Shown: positions 1-10,734 of the stretch, one piece after another
Numbering within the stretch: the first letter of the stretch is position 1
Layout of the letters: each line of letters begins with the position of its first letter
Assembly (NCBI GenBank): GCA_905182995.1
Contig: CAJJDP010000075.1
Span: forward strand, 3,210-67,209
Length of the DNA stretch: 64,000 bases
Source: Paramecium octaurelia
Lineage: Eukaryota > Ciliophora > Oligohymenophorea > Peniculida > Parameciidae
Direction: 5' to 3'
Program-made: the position numbers and the translations under genes
Notes under the pieces: generated by a model
The model's database searches: none
The model's input: the letters and a program-made list of their open reading frames with translations, nothing else
What the model was told of the DNA's origin: nothing

Positions 1-135
1 CCCCAACCCCCAACCCCAACCCCAAACCCAACCCCAACCCCAAACCCAAACCCAAACCCAAACCCAAACCCCAACCCCAACCCCAAACCCAACCCCAAAC
101 CCAAACCCAACCCCAAACCCAAACCCAAACCCAAA
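1..135. repeat. macronuclear telomere, mixed CCCCAA/CCCAAA repeats
   Basis: The window begins with about 22 tandem hexamer-like units, mostly CCCCAA and CCCAAA in irregular order, with one unit of five Cs and a few of four Cs and three As. The last unit ends at 135 and unique sequence follows at once. Irregular mixing of G4T2 and G3T3 on the complementary strand is the known signature of Paramecium macronuclear telomeres, where telomerase misincorporates T. This marks a natural chromosome end formed by telomere addition, not an internal satellite. Confidence 0.98.
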
Positions 136-566
136 TCAGGTTCCATTTAAAGTCGTGGCTAATACTCGGATCGTGAGCGAGGGTTGGACTTTTCTTCTTT
201 AATGTTGTACATAAAGAAGTATAAGTTGACTGAAGTTAAGATGTTCTAGAACAAATTTGGTTTGGAGGATGAGAATAGAAAAGAATGGGAGTCTATCGTA
301 GATAGTAGATTTCGAAATTGGACCCAAAGAATGCTAGACTGAGCATGGTTTAGGCTATGCTTGCAGCATTTGGAGAGGAAATTAGCTTAACAGGTCTAGG
401 TCTTAGATAAATGGACTGTACTCCTGTTTATATACCTCATATTATTAATTTTAAGGAATAGAAGACTACAGTGGACCAAATTCTTTACTTAGCCCAGAAA
501 ACTGGGGCTTTCGGGGAGGCTTTTATTTATGATCAAAAAATTCAAAAAACTAAATTCAAATTTTGA
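136..566 (+). pseudogene. decayed coding segment abutting the telomere
   Basis: This stretch is visibly richer in G and C than its surroundings. It reads as coding-like peptide in three successive frames: one from about 139 (containing VVANTRIVSEGW), one from about 163 to 342 (MFQNKFGLEDENRKEWESIV) and one from 282 to the TGA at 564-566 (AAFGEEISLTGLGLRQMDC and onward). No GT...AG intron joins the frames cleanly. I infer a gene fragment broken by telomere addition and then frameshifted. I do not recognise the protein family. A set of unusual introns, or sequencing errors, could also explain the frame changes. Confidence 0.4.
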
Positions 567-659
567 AAAAAAAATTAAAAAAAATTTAATTCCTAATTAA
601 AAAATAATAATAATCCATCATAATAACAATAAATTAAATCTGAAATAATAAGGAAAATA

Positions 660-1211
660 TTAACCAGAGAAGAGATCGATCTCTCTGAAATTATGCAACC
701 TTATCAAGAATTGTTGTTTAAGTTTTTTGTTTAATTTCATCATTGGTTTGATGTAATATCAGAAGAAACTAAATAAATATATTTTGTTATTATTCTACAT
801 GTAAGTAAACATAATAAACATGTATTATTTAAAAGTAAGTCATGAAAGGCAACACTATTGCTATAAATAGTGAAATTGCCTAAAAAAATAGAGCAATCTT
901 ATATTATTACTCAGTACTATCAACTGTAATATCAAAAACACATTATTATCAAAGCCAAAGCATTTTTCATAAGGAAGAGGGCATAAAGAGCACAGATTAA
1001 TCAAAAGTGACTTTTGAGAAAATTTTCAGGTAAATATGCAGACGACAAATTTGAGGATTTGTTAGAATTATTATACAAGGATCAATCACTTACATTTTTG
1101 TCCTATTATTGGAATATAAGTGGATCTTGCCTTCCTAAATATCTCAATAAAACACCCTTCATGGCTAAATATCCTACACTATATGAGCCTTGTAACAAAT
1201 TCTACTCATGA
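660..1211 (+). pseudogene. subtelomeric coding-like remnants, unidentified
   Basis: Several open segments in the ciliate code lie here: about 660-840 (EEIDLSEIMQPYQELLFKFF), 842 to about 1020 (starting MKGNTIAINSEIAQKN) and 1011-1211 (KYADDKFEDLLELLYKDQ, ending at a TGA). Amino-acid composition looks protein-like, but the frames do not join into one convincing gene. A 36-nt GT...TAG intron near 835-871 is possible but not decisive. The last segment overlaps, on the other strand, the truncated NACHT-gene copy. I cannot assign a function; it could be a decayed gene or a real gene I failed to splice. Confidence 0.3.
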
Positions 1212-1488
1212 GATCCCTTTACATGCACTTAGCGTACTCATATATCTAATAATAATTCAAGTATTCTCTGTTATGAATAAACCATTAAATCCTTTTCATT
1301 AACTCGTTTCTCTTAGTTAAGTCACAAATGAGTTAAGTTTCGTCTACTATTAGGTTTAGATAATTATTAAGGTTGGTAAGATAGTTTTCAGGTAAATGTG
1401 ATGTAGTCATTTAATTTTAATCTTGATGTAATTATGAATCGAGATCCTTTTTTGCTTTTAATTATCCACAGCCTCCTCCTCTTAACAT
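1159..1488 (-). pseudogene. truncated copy of the 5' end of the NACHT-WD40 gene
   Basis: An open frame of 109 codons begins MLRGGGCG, as does the intact gene at 29,060. It matches that gene's first ~80 residues closely: shared strings include ENYLTNLNNYL, QLICxxTKRNE and RIQWFIHNREYLNYY. After that the sequence diverges and stops at the TGA at 1159-1161. Upstream non-coding sequence is also copied (see the next entry). The domains that would make a NACHT protein are absent, so this is a truncated paralogue rather than a functional gene. Because differences are spread along the match, it is an old duplicate, not an assembly copy. Confidence 0.85.
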
Positions 1489-1785
1489 AATAAAATTCTT
1501 TATTGGATATTGTGAAGAATAACTATTACATATCTCTGAATACATTTGTATTAATTAAAATTCCATATTATAATAGAGGTTATAAATAACATTTTTGTAA
1601 GATGTCGTTCTGTACTTAAAAAATTAAGTCCAAGATAATTAACCAAATTTGAACAAATTAGTCGAATAATTGATATCATTTAATTAACATTTTTATATTG
1701 TTATATCAATATTTATTATTAAAATGAATTAAAATTAAGACATTCATATTATTTATTAGGAATTTTTAATTAGTTTTAAGACATG
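1220..1785 (-). repeat. inverted, diverged copy of the ArfGEF/NACHT divergent promoter
   Basis: The reverse complement of this segment follows 28,560-29,310 with many substitutions and a few indels. It includes the NACHT 5' coding end, the whole intergenic region and the ArfGEF first codons (here ATG at 1724 on + reading MNQNQD, as in the ArfGEF at 28,617). Similarity fades near 1785. In this block the two genes still point away from each other but the whole unit is flipped. It therefore represents a segmental duplication into the subtelomere. Confidence 0.85.
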
Positions 1786-1934
1786 AATTGATAAATTATT
1801 CACTTACAAAGATTTTCTAGTTTTACACATCTTCTGATTTTAACTTTAATATCAATATAATTTGGTAGTTTATAATTTATTAATCACTAAAAGAAAGAGT
1901 TATTTTTTTGCAAATGGAAACACCAAGCATCAAG

Positions 1935-2018
1935 CATCGAAGCTTGTAGTTAATGAAATGCTTGTTGACATTTGTTGAAAAAGATTGACATCATTTTTTA
2001 TTTAATCAATTTCCTCTT
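1935..2018 (+). repeat. second ArfGEF-derived fragment, opposite relative orientation
   Basis: This ~84-bp piece resembles 28,391-28,475 inside the ArfGEF coding region, in the same orientation as the original, whereas the neighbouring 1220-1785 block is inverted. The copy therefore suffered an inversion or arose from two events. 1786-1934 shows no clear counterpart. The piece ends just where the repeated 1,475-bp segment begins. Confidence 0.75.
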
Positions 2019-3491
2019 ATTCCTTAATTGATCACAGGTAAAGCATGTAATTAATTACTCACAAATAAAAATTAAATTTAGTTAATCAGACCTTCTTCCT
2101 TCTATTCATAGATAAAATTAATTACTTCATTAGGTTAGTTAGAGGATCATAAATTTTAAAACTTGATGAGATCTTAAAGGGGATGCATAAACTTTATAAT
2201 CTTTAATCATCTAACTTTACTTCTAAAAAGTTACTAAATCAAAAAGAAAACTCAGGAAAGCTCTTTTTTTGAATTTATGACTGAAATCAACAACTAAGAT
2301 TTATCAATTGATTTTAATTTCTCTAATTTAATATGTAAAGAGACTTTTTGGGGTATAGATTTAATAAATAAGATTTGCATATTATTTTTGATTGTTTAAT
2401 ATTTTGATTTATTAGAAATTTGTTAATTATGAAAATAATCTATCACCATTTTTCAAACTAAAGAAAAATCGATGAGTTGTTCTTACTTCAAATTGCCTTT
2501 TGTTAAATGTAGTTTAGAATTCTACGCAAAAATACCTGGCCAATAAGAAGCAGCGCATCGATTTGCATCTATAATTTCCATTTTCTTAAAACTAAATTTA
2601 CTTAAAATATACGCTGCTGCTATAAGTTCAGAACAAAAAAATGTCTTTTCATCTTTTTCTAGATCATCAATAGTTTCATTTGTTTTTGTAAATCGTTTTA
2701 TCAATTTACTTGGTGACATTTGATATCTTTTGCCAATCGATCCCTAAGCTATAAAACCTATTATGAACCTTGACAAATTATTCAAGTTTTTCAAGAAGTT
2801 CATTTGATCTATTGACTTCTAATTATCTATATACCATTTATGAATACAACGAGTGCCAATTATTTTTCATAAAAGCATCCCAACTTAAAAGATTAACACC
2901 CTCAACCTTATATATTTAAAATTACTGTTTATCCCATAGCTTCAAATAAAAATAATTCTCCATTATTATATCGAAGTAATAAAGCAACATGATCAAAATT
3001 ATCCCCAGTGATAGCTCTTTAGATTTTACTTAATGGAGACTGCCCCCTAATAAAATTAAAGTGAATAGTCACCTAAATAATAGAATGTCACCAGTATCAG
3101 CTTTCTTTCTGAAATAAGTTTCAGATACTCTCTCAAATCTCCACATCGACTCATGATTCAAAGGTGTCATTTTTGGATAGGATTATGTAATCAAAATATG
3201 TTGTTTGATACAAAGATACCAGTCTTACAAATCCTTATGATCTACACTCTTAAACTAAAATATCTTCTTAATTCCATTTAATTCCAATCTTTTTTAATAT
3301 CGATGTAGAAAATTACTTTATTTTGTGTATTAGATTATTCTTCATGATAGGAGTAATCGAAACTGAAATCAAATGAAAATCTATGCAACCTTTAAATTTG
3401 TCAGAACCTTTAAAATATAACATTTTCCCATCTTAAATCTTTACATATCGTTTCTAATAGATATATTCAATCTCACCTGCCATCCTACAAG
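2017..3491. repeat. first copy of a 1,475-bp exact duplication (probable contig end)
   Basis: It is the same, as far as I can read, as 3493-4967 (offset 1,476) and is separated from it only by one N at 3492. Two perfect copies meeting at an N are what unmerged overlapping contig ends look like, so this is most likely an assembly artefact rather than a biological tandem repeat. 2017-2452 and the matching 3493-3928 carry no gene I can support; they are 3' flanking sequence of the PH/papain-fold gene. Confidence 0.9.
2453..3491 (-). pseudogene. partial duplicate of the PH/papain-fold gene (3' part only)
   Basis: This is the exact counterpart of 3929-4967, with the same C-terminal coding sequence and the same TGA at 2453-2455. 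It lacks the N-terminal PH exon because the copy stops at the N. It should not be counted as a second gene unless long reads confirm the duplication. Confidence 0.8.
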
Positions 3492-3492
3492 N
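3492..3492. other. single-base assembly gap (N)
   Basis: One ambiguous base joins two copies of the same 1,475-bp sequence. It very likely marks a scaffold join of unknown true length. Confidence 0.9.
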
Positions 3493-4967
3493 TTATTCCT
3501 TAATTGATCACAGGTAAAGCATGTAATTAATTACTCACAAATAAAAATTAAATTTAGTTAATCAGACCTTCTTCCTTCTATTCATAGATAAAATTAATTA
3601 CTTCATTAGGTTAGTTAGAGGATCATAAATTTTAAAACTTGATGAGATCTTAAAGGGGATGCATAAACTTTATAATCTTTAATCATCTAACTTTACTTCT
3701 AAAAAGTTACTAAATCAAAAAGAAAACTCAGGAAAGCTCTTTTTTTGAATTTATGACTGAAATCAACAACTAAGATTTATCAATTGATTTTAATTTCTCT
3801 AATTTAATATGTAAAGAGACTTTTTGGGGTATAGATTTAATAAATAAGATTTGCATATTATTTTTGATTGTTTAATATTTTGATTTATTAGAAATTTGTT
3901 AATTATGAAAATAATCTATCACCATTTTTCAAACTAAAGAAAAATCGATGAGTTGTTCTTACTTCAAATTGCCTTTTGTTAAATGTAGTTTAGAATTCTA
4001 CGCAAAAATACCTGGCCAATAAGAAGCAGCGCATCGATTTGCATCTATAATTTCCATTTTCTTAAAACTAAATTTACTTAAAATATACGCTGCTGCTATA
4101 AGTTCAGAACAAAAAAATGTCTTTTCATCTTTTTCTAGATCATCAATAGTTTCATTTGTTTTTGTAAATCGTTTTATCAATTTACTTGGTGACATTTGAT
4201 ATCTTTTGCCAATCGATCCCTAAGCTATAAAACCTATTATGAACCTTGACAAATTATTCAAGTTTTTCAAGAAGTTCATTTGATCTATTGACTTCTAATT
4301 ATCTATATACCATTTATGAATACAACGAGTGCCAATTATTTTTCATAAAAGCATCCCAACTTAAAAGATTAACACCCTCAACCTTATATATTTAAAATTA
4401 CTGTTTATCCCATAGCTTCAAATAAAAATAATTCTCCATTATTATATCGAAGTAATAAAGCAACATGATCAAAATTATCCCCAGTGATAGCTCTTTAGAT
4501 TTTACTTAATGGAGACTGCCCCCTAATAAAATTAAAGTGAATAGTCACCTAAATAATAGAATGTCACCAGTATCAGCTTTCTTTCTGAAATAAGTTTCAG
4601 ATACTCTCTCAAATCTCCACATCGACTCATGATTCAAAGGTGTCATTTTTGGATAGGATTATGTAATCAAAATATGTTGTTTGATACAAAGATACCAGTC
4701 TTACAAATCCTTATGATCTACACTCTTAAACTAAAATATCTTCTTAATTCCATTTAATTCCAATCTTTTTTAATATCGATGTAGAAAATTACTTTATTTT
4801 GTGTATTAGATTATTCTTCATGATAGGAGTAATCGAAACTGAAATCAAATGAAAATCTATGCAACCTTTAAATTTGTCAGAACCTTTAAAATATAACATT
4901 TTCCCATCTTAAATCTTTACATATCGTTTCTAATAGATATATTCAATCTCACCTGCCATCCTACAAG
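3493..4967. repeat. second copy of the 1,475-bp duplication
   Basis: This copy continues into the unique 5' part of the PH/papain-fold gene and is therefore the copy in its natural context. See the entry at 2017. Confidence 0.9.
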
Positions 4968-5168
4968 TAACTTAGGACTCTTTTTCTTTAACCATCCTTC
5001 TTTGTTACAAATATCTAATTGATTGACTCCCTTTATTTGATTATTAGCTGATATTGAGTATTGGAGTTTCTTTTCCAAAGTGCTTTCCTGTCTAACATAA
5101 GATTAGTATTGTTGTTCTTCATCTTAGAGTATTTCAGATATATCAATTGTAGAAGGTGTCTGATTCAT
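3929..5168 (-). CDS. PH-domain protein with permuted NlpC/P60-like (YiiX-type) papain fold
   Basis: The protein starts MNQTPSTIDISEIL. A pleckstrin-homology domain follows (GWLKKKSPKLLVGWQKRY, then KMLYFKG), which would bind phosphoinositides or proteins at membranes. After a linker comes a circularly permuted papain-fold domain: TGDILLFRG, then a histidine in NFDHVALLLRY, and later the cysteine in FFCSELIAAAYIL. In this family the His precedes the Cys, which are the likely catalytic pair. Four short introns are needed: one TAG-ended intron after the PH core, then 26, 19 and 25 nt. The 19-nt one ends in AAG. Start ATG is at 5166-5168, stop TGA at 3929-3931. It is divergent from the next gene (118 bp apart). 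Substrate is unknown; a lipid- or peptide-processing hydrolase is possible. Confidence 0.8.
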
Positions 5169-5286
5169 TATTGCAATTTATTAAATTCAATATTTTTATA
5201 TATATTTTATTCATCCTTCACTCATGAATATTAAATTACTTAAAAAATAACGAAATAAATTATTATAAATAATACCCAAATAAACC

Positions 5287-8200
5287 ATGCTAAAAATCAA
5301 TATAGAGGTTCAAACTGTTTATTTTTATATTGATTCTGACAATTCGTATTGTAACATGCAACTTAATGATTGTAATAATATTAAACTTAAACTAGCCATA
5401 ACAACTGTCGTTTTGAATAATTAATTAAGATGTAAATGTTATGAACAATAAGACATCTATGAAAAAGTTGAAATTCTAATCCCATACAATTAAAGAAACA
5501 AAAATAAAGTAACCTATTTTAATATCAAAAAGCTCAAACTCATTTTTTATGAAAATCTTATAAAATTTGGAGAAGCAATCTTTAATCTTGACTTCTACAT
5601 CGAACATAACCTATCTTAAATTTCGGATAGATTATCAATTTAATGTGATCAAAATGAAGAAGCACAGTTAACTTTCATTTTCGAATGGTAACTCATCGAA
5701 AGTTAACCTGAACCAAATATATAAATTTTAGATAATTGTTAATCTACTAGTAGTCCTTAAAGCAAAGAAATTTCATAAAGAAATGCTTGTTACAGTCCGA
5801 AGAGATAAGAAAAATCAAAAAAAAGTAGTGATGAAAATAGAATTACTCACTAATCATATATCTAATGGAAAGATCATAAGGAATAATTGAAAGTTTAATA
5901 AGAGAAAAAATTGAAGGAACCAAAACCATAATCTAAAGTAGTCATTACTGATGATTATGTGTGGTCAAATCAATTGAGAAAACCAGATGTGTATGTAAGA
6001 GTTGGATCTCCTCCCAAACGATTCGCCACTCCAACTAAACAATTCAAAAAAATATATTGTTCTATCAATGAACAGCCAAAGCAAACTGATCTAGATTTAA
6101 AGGATATCAATGATAAAATGAATGTTGTTAAAAAGTAAATATAATCAATGAATTAACAAAATAAAAAGAGTGATGATGAAAAAAGAAAATACAAAACAAA
6201 ATTGGGATCAAAGTAAAAGTATTGTTAATAAGAAGAAATTAAAACCTAATCTGAGGACATTGTCAAATCATTTTCTGATAGAGGGTGGAAGTAAAAAATT
6301 ATGAGCTAAAATAATGAAAACTATGATTAATTTTAACTGAATACTTTTAATTAGGTTACAGAACAACAATACCCAGAGCAAAATACTGATCCTTATTAAG
6401 AAATTCAGATATTAAAACAAGGGTTGCAATAACAAGATCACAAATCTAGAAGTCCTAAAACAAAAAATTAAAATTAACAAGCTAATTATTCACCAAAAGG
6501 TAAAACTTAACACTAGGATGACAATTTTAAGAGTGTAAAATAGGTTGATAATGGTAATTTCGTAGGTGAAAAATATGAATAATTTTTAAGAGATTATTTA
6601 GATTTATAGGATAAATTATAAGGGTCTTAAATAGAATTCTAGTTATTATCTTAAACATATTAATAATTAAAAGAAGAGTACACTTAGGTTGTGTACTAAA
6701 ATTAAAAATATTATTAATAAATACAAAGTTTATAATAATAATTTCAATAGAAGATAAATTCTATCGATTAATCCTCATAATAAGCATAGTATATATAAGC
6801 ATAATCTAATTAAAAGTAATAATAGTAATAATAGTAGTAATAATAATAATAGTAGTAATAATAGTAATAGTAGTAATAATAATAGTAGTAGTAATTGTAG
6901 TAGTAATAACAAAAACAATAATAATACCAATAATCGTAGTAATAACAACAATAATAGTAGTAATAGTTATTATAATAATAACAGTAATAATATTAATAAT
7001 AACAACAGCAATAATAATAGGAATAATATTTATTAAAATAGTAATAGTAACTATAATAGTAATAATAATGTTAATAGCAATCTTAACAAAATTAATAATA
7101 ATAAAATTAATATTATTTATAATAATTAACCTAACAATAATAAAATATTGATTTTCTCAAAAAAGAAAATGAATTAATTTAGAGAGAAAATACTATGTTG
7201 AAGCAAAACTATGAATTATTATAATAAAATCTATAAGTTTTACAAAACGAGAAGGAAAAAAATTAATTTGAAATCTAAAATCATAAAAATAGCCTAGCAA
7301 TTTTAAATTAAGAATTAGAAAATTTATAAAAGAAATTAGATTTAGTAAATAATTATTAGCAGAGTCATGCAACCTCAACATAAGCTAATACTGCAAAATT
7401 TGACCTTAGGACGGATATACAATAAATTAATCAGTTAAAAACAAAACTAGAAAACTCTGAATTAATATCATAAGGTTTGAGGGAAGAATTAAATTCATTA
7501 AAATAGAACTATGTTTAATAGGAAAAAGAGAATTAAAATCTTAAGAAATAGGTTGATAATCAAAACCAAATGATTGAATCTTTAGAGGAGGAAATTTAAA
7601 GATCAAAAGAGTAATTAGAGTAGAAGAAATAGGAAATAATAAGACTTGAAGCTTTTAGCAATAAGGAAAATACAAGTGATGTTATAGATGGTTATAAATA
7701 AGTAGTAAGGAATAAATAACAAGAGCTAAACAACAAGGAAGAAGAAATTAAATAGTTAAAATAAAGAAATAAGTAATTAGAAAGTGAATTTAAAGAAGAA
7801 TAAGAAAATAATTAAATAATGGTTTCATAATTAAATTTACAATTAAAATAAGTATAATAGTAGATTGATAGATTATAACAAGACAATCAGAATTATTAAT
7901 AACTGTAGTTAAAAAAACCCAAAGTTTCAGAATAACACTCTTAGTAAATAATTAATTAATTAAAAGATAAGACTAGGAGTAAAAGAATACTGTTTAATAT
8001 TGCCAAGAATTTAGTTTTAAGCCATCTGTGATTAAAGGTGAAGACTTTGAAAACTAGAATGATATTTTATAATAAGAAGTCAATCAATTGAGATAGGAAA
8101 TTAATTAATTTAGTATATAATAGGCTTATTAAATTTTAGTTTTACAAAAATAGAAGGATGATATAAAAATCAAGGGTTTATCTGAAGAGTTAGAAATATA

Positions 8201-8418
8201 GAAGGTATTTGTTATTACTAATTTAGAATATCACTAGTTATCAGGAAAATGAGTAGTTAAAATTAAAAAATGAATTAACAGCTACGGAAGCTTAGTTATT
8301 AACATAAAAATAGAGGATTGCAGATATCCTTAATTCAATCATGATAAAGGGAGATGCAAAACTGATGGATGGACTTGAAAAGTTGATATAAAATAAAGGA
8401 TTAGTCTCTTTGAAATGA
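5287..8418 (+). CDS. long coiled-coil protein with N-terminal C2-like domain and poly-Q tract
   Basis: The frame runs open from ATG 5287 to near 8000, then continues through two introns (23 and 22 nt, both TAG-ended) to TGA 8416-8418, giving about 1,030 residues. Residues 1-145 resemble an NT-C2 domain of the EEIG1/EHBP1 type (GEAIFNLDFYIE, then QLTFIFEWQL). A basic Ser/Gln-rich stretch follows. Then comes a ~130-residue poly-glutamine block encoded at about 6710-7140, spelled almost entirely with TAA and TAG. The last ~400 residues are heptad-rich coiled coil (ELEN, QQEV, LREEL-type repeats). Such proteins are typically scaffolds linking membranes or basal bodies to other factors; the exact role is unknown. 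Under the standard code the gene is invisible. Confidence 0.75.
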
Positions 8419-8807
8419 TAATTTTTGGTTTATATATATTTTAATATCAAAAATTTTATTATCCTAAAGAGTAAATTATTGATTCATTCCAACTTTAAAC
8501 AAATTTTTTATTTGAATTGTTAAATATTTTAGATATGAAAATAAATTCAATGCAAAAAACATAGAATAGTAATTAAATTTTCTCTATTTATAATAATACC
8601 TATTTCAATTTTAGTATTTAATGTTGTAAAAATTAATAGTTTGACTAAATAATTACCAACATAATCGTAAAGCAAATTAACTGTGATATAATTGTAAATA
8701 GAGTCAGAAATGAAAGGCTAATCATCTATTCTATTAAATAATCTAAAAAATTTTATTTTTTTTATCTGCAAATTATTAATATATGTTCATTATTAATAAA
8801 ATCATAT
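8419..8807. other. intergenic, no gene seen
   Basis: This is a convergent 3'-3' gap of 389 bp, very AT-rich, with no supported open frame, RNA gene or repeat. Confidence 0.6.
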
Positions 8808-10309
8808 TCATATTTAATCAAAATCAGCATTTTATTTACAATTATCTTCAATTGATGTTGCACTTATGATTTTGTTACCATCAATTAAATTTTCTTGTTT
8901 GACATCTTCTATTTTAATCAAAATTGCTGTAATTAAAGAGCAAAACCCTAAAAACGATAAGAATAATTGAGAATAGTAATAACTTCCATAATATGCTCTC
9001 AACACACCCACAACGATAGGAAATATACTAAATAATCCATTATAAGTTCCAACTACAACTGCATAAGCTTTACCTAAGTAATCAGGTCTTACCAAATAAA
9101 CAACTCCTGTCCATGGGGATGCATAAGCAATTGCATTTGCAGTTCCTAATGCAATTAAGGATAGAAATGGATATATATACCACAAGGTTATATGAGAAAC
9201 AAAACAAAGAATTCCTGCAATAATACACTTTGATAAATATCAAATTATTACATGAGATGCCCTTCCACCATATTTATCAGCTATGAACCCAAAAATAGGA
9301 GTGAAAAATCCAGTTATTAACCACATAATGGCTACCATCTGTCCTGCTTTAAGCTCAGATTCCTCATCTTCTCCTAACCATCTTTCTGTCAAAAAGCCCA
9401 CCGATATATTAATGAATCCTAGAACAGATGAATAATTTAATCCAAAATAGATGGCAACTAACCAAAACAATTTTGGATATGTTTTCATTTGTTCATAAAT
9501 ACTTACTTCTGATTACTAATTATGTTATTCATTAATTTATGGTTGTTCTTCTTCTTAAGCCAATTGCATATATTTGACTTTTTCATAATCAATGTTTTTT
9601 AGCATCTAAGTCTCGGCACATTTATCAATACTTGTGGATACAATTGCACAAACGATACAAAATAAGTTAAATAAGCATCCAATTGAAGTTGCAACTAATA
9701 ACCCATATTAAAGAGCAAGCAAAGGGCAAAAGTACATTGTTGCAACTGAACCAAAGCCAGCAAACAAGGTGTTCATTCCTATAGTTAATCCCTTTGTATG
9801 AAATCAATAACTTACTAGATAATCGTCTTTGAAGTAAGGTGACACAAATGATGTTTGTATTGGTTAAACGGATTCAATTCCCCAGCCCAATATTATCCTT
9901 GCTAAATACATAACTATAAAGCTTTTAACCATAACTCCATAAGCAAACAGTCCTTATCCAATAAAAACAAATGAAACTGTCTATAATAATATCATTCTAT
10001 CTCCCATCGCGTCTCTCAGTCCTTTTATTAATCTTGAATATTACTTCCTGTGATGAAAGGCAAAAATATGTTGGCAAAAGAATAAATACTATACAATCCA
10101 CTGAAATATATTTCGAATTCTCCATCCGTTAATACATCACTAAAATGTTATTTTAATGTATTATGTAAAGCTGCAGGCACATCAAAACAAAAGAAAGCCC
10201 CTGCTACTATCCAAATACAAAATCCAAGAAGAATCCAACGGAATTTAAAATGACCTTTGTTTAAGAAGTGATATGTTTTATCTTTTCCATCATCTTTTTT
10301 ATTTTCCAT
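8808..10309 (-). CDS. major facilitator superfamily transporter, MFSD1-like
   Basis: A 12-helix MFS carrier of about 475 residues. The first helix region reads FFCFDVPAALHNTL, resembling the FCFDxP start of MFSD1. The loop 2-3 motif is GRLRDAMGDRM and the repeat in the second half is GFIADKYGGRASH. A hydrophilic loop with acidic and Gln-rich sequence separates the halves. Three introns (23, 24 and 24 nt) all end in AAG instead of TAG, and each is required to remove a TGA or a frameshift. MFSD1 relatives export dipeptides or other solutes from lysosomes. Substrate here is inferred only from family. Start ATG 10307-10309, stop TGA 8808-8810. Confidence 0.85.
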
Positions 10310-10734
10310 TATTAAAGATAAATTTATAATGTAAAATTATTAAAAATTGATTTTTTACGGATAACTAATGTTTCAAATTTAATACAAATATATCATTAAA
10401 CCATTCTTATTCTATTATTTATTATCCTTATGTTGTTGAAAATTATGAAAAGTAAAAAAGATGAAATTATCTTTACTTTTCATGTAAACTTTTTATTTTC
10501 TATTCACATATCATACTAATATAAAGTGTTAATTAAAGGATTCATTATTGGAGTAATTACAATTTTTAATTTAAATCCTTATATTAAATTTCATAGACCT
10601 TTAACATCTGACTATGAATCACTATCCACTTTTTTTAGTTGGGCTCGTTGTATAGGACATGATCACGACTTCATTTTCTTGATAAAATTGATGAAAATTA
10701 TTAATTTCTTTTATAAATAAAATAAAATCTTAAA
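10310..10734. other. divergent intergenic region with imperfect hairpin
   Basis: 425 bp lie between the transporter and the methylesterase. An imperfect inverted repeat (10445-10462 against 10469-10483) could form a short hairpin. A 64-codon open frame at 10526-10720 has no recognisable features and is not supported as a gene. Promoters for both flanking genes must lie here. Confidence 0.5.

Noticed and set aside
6806-7140. Trinucleotide microsatellite rather than coding sequence
   Set aside because: In the ciliate code the TAA/TAG run is in frame with an uninterrupted gene on both sides, so it is a poly-Q tract.
10526-10720. 64-codon open frame upstream of PME-1
   Set aside because: No recognisable features, no intron logic, and it lies in the shared promoter region of two divergent genes.
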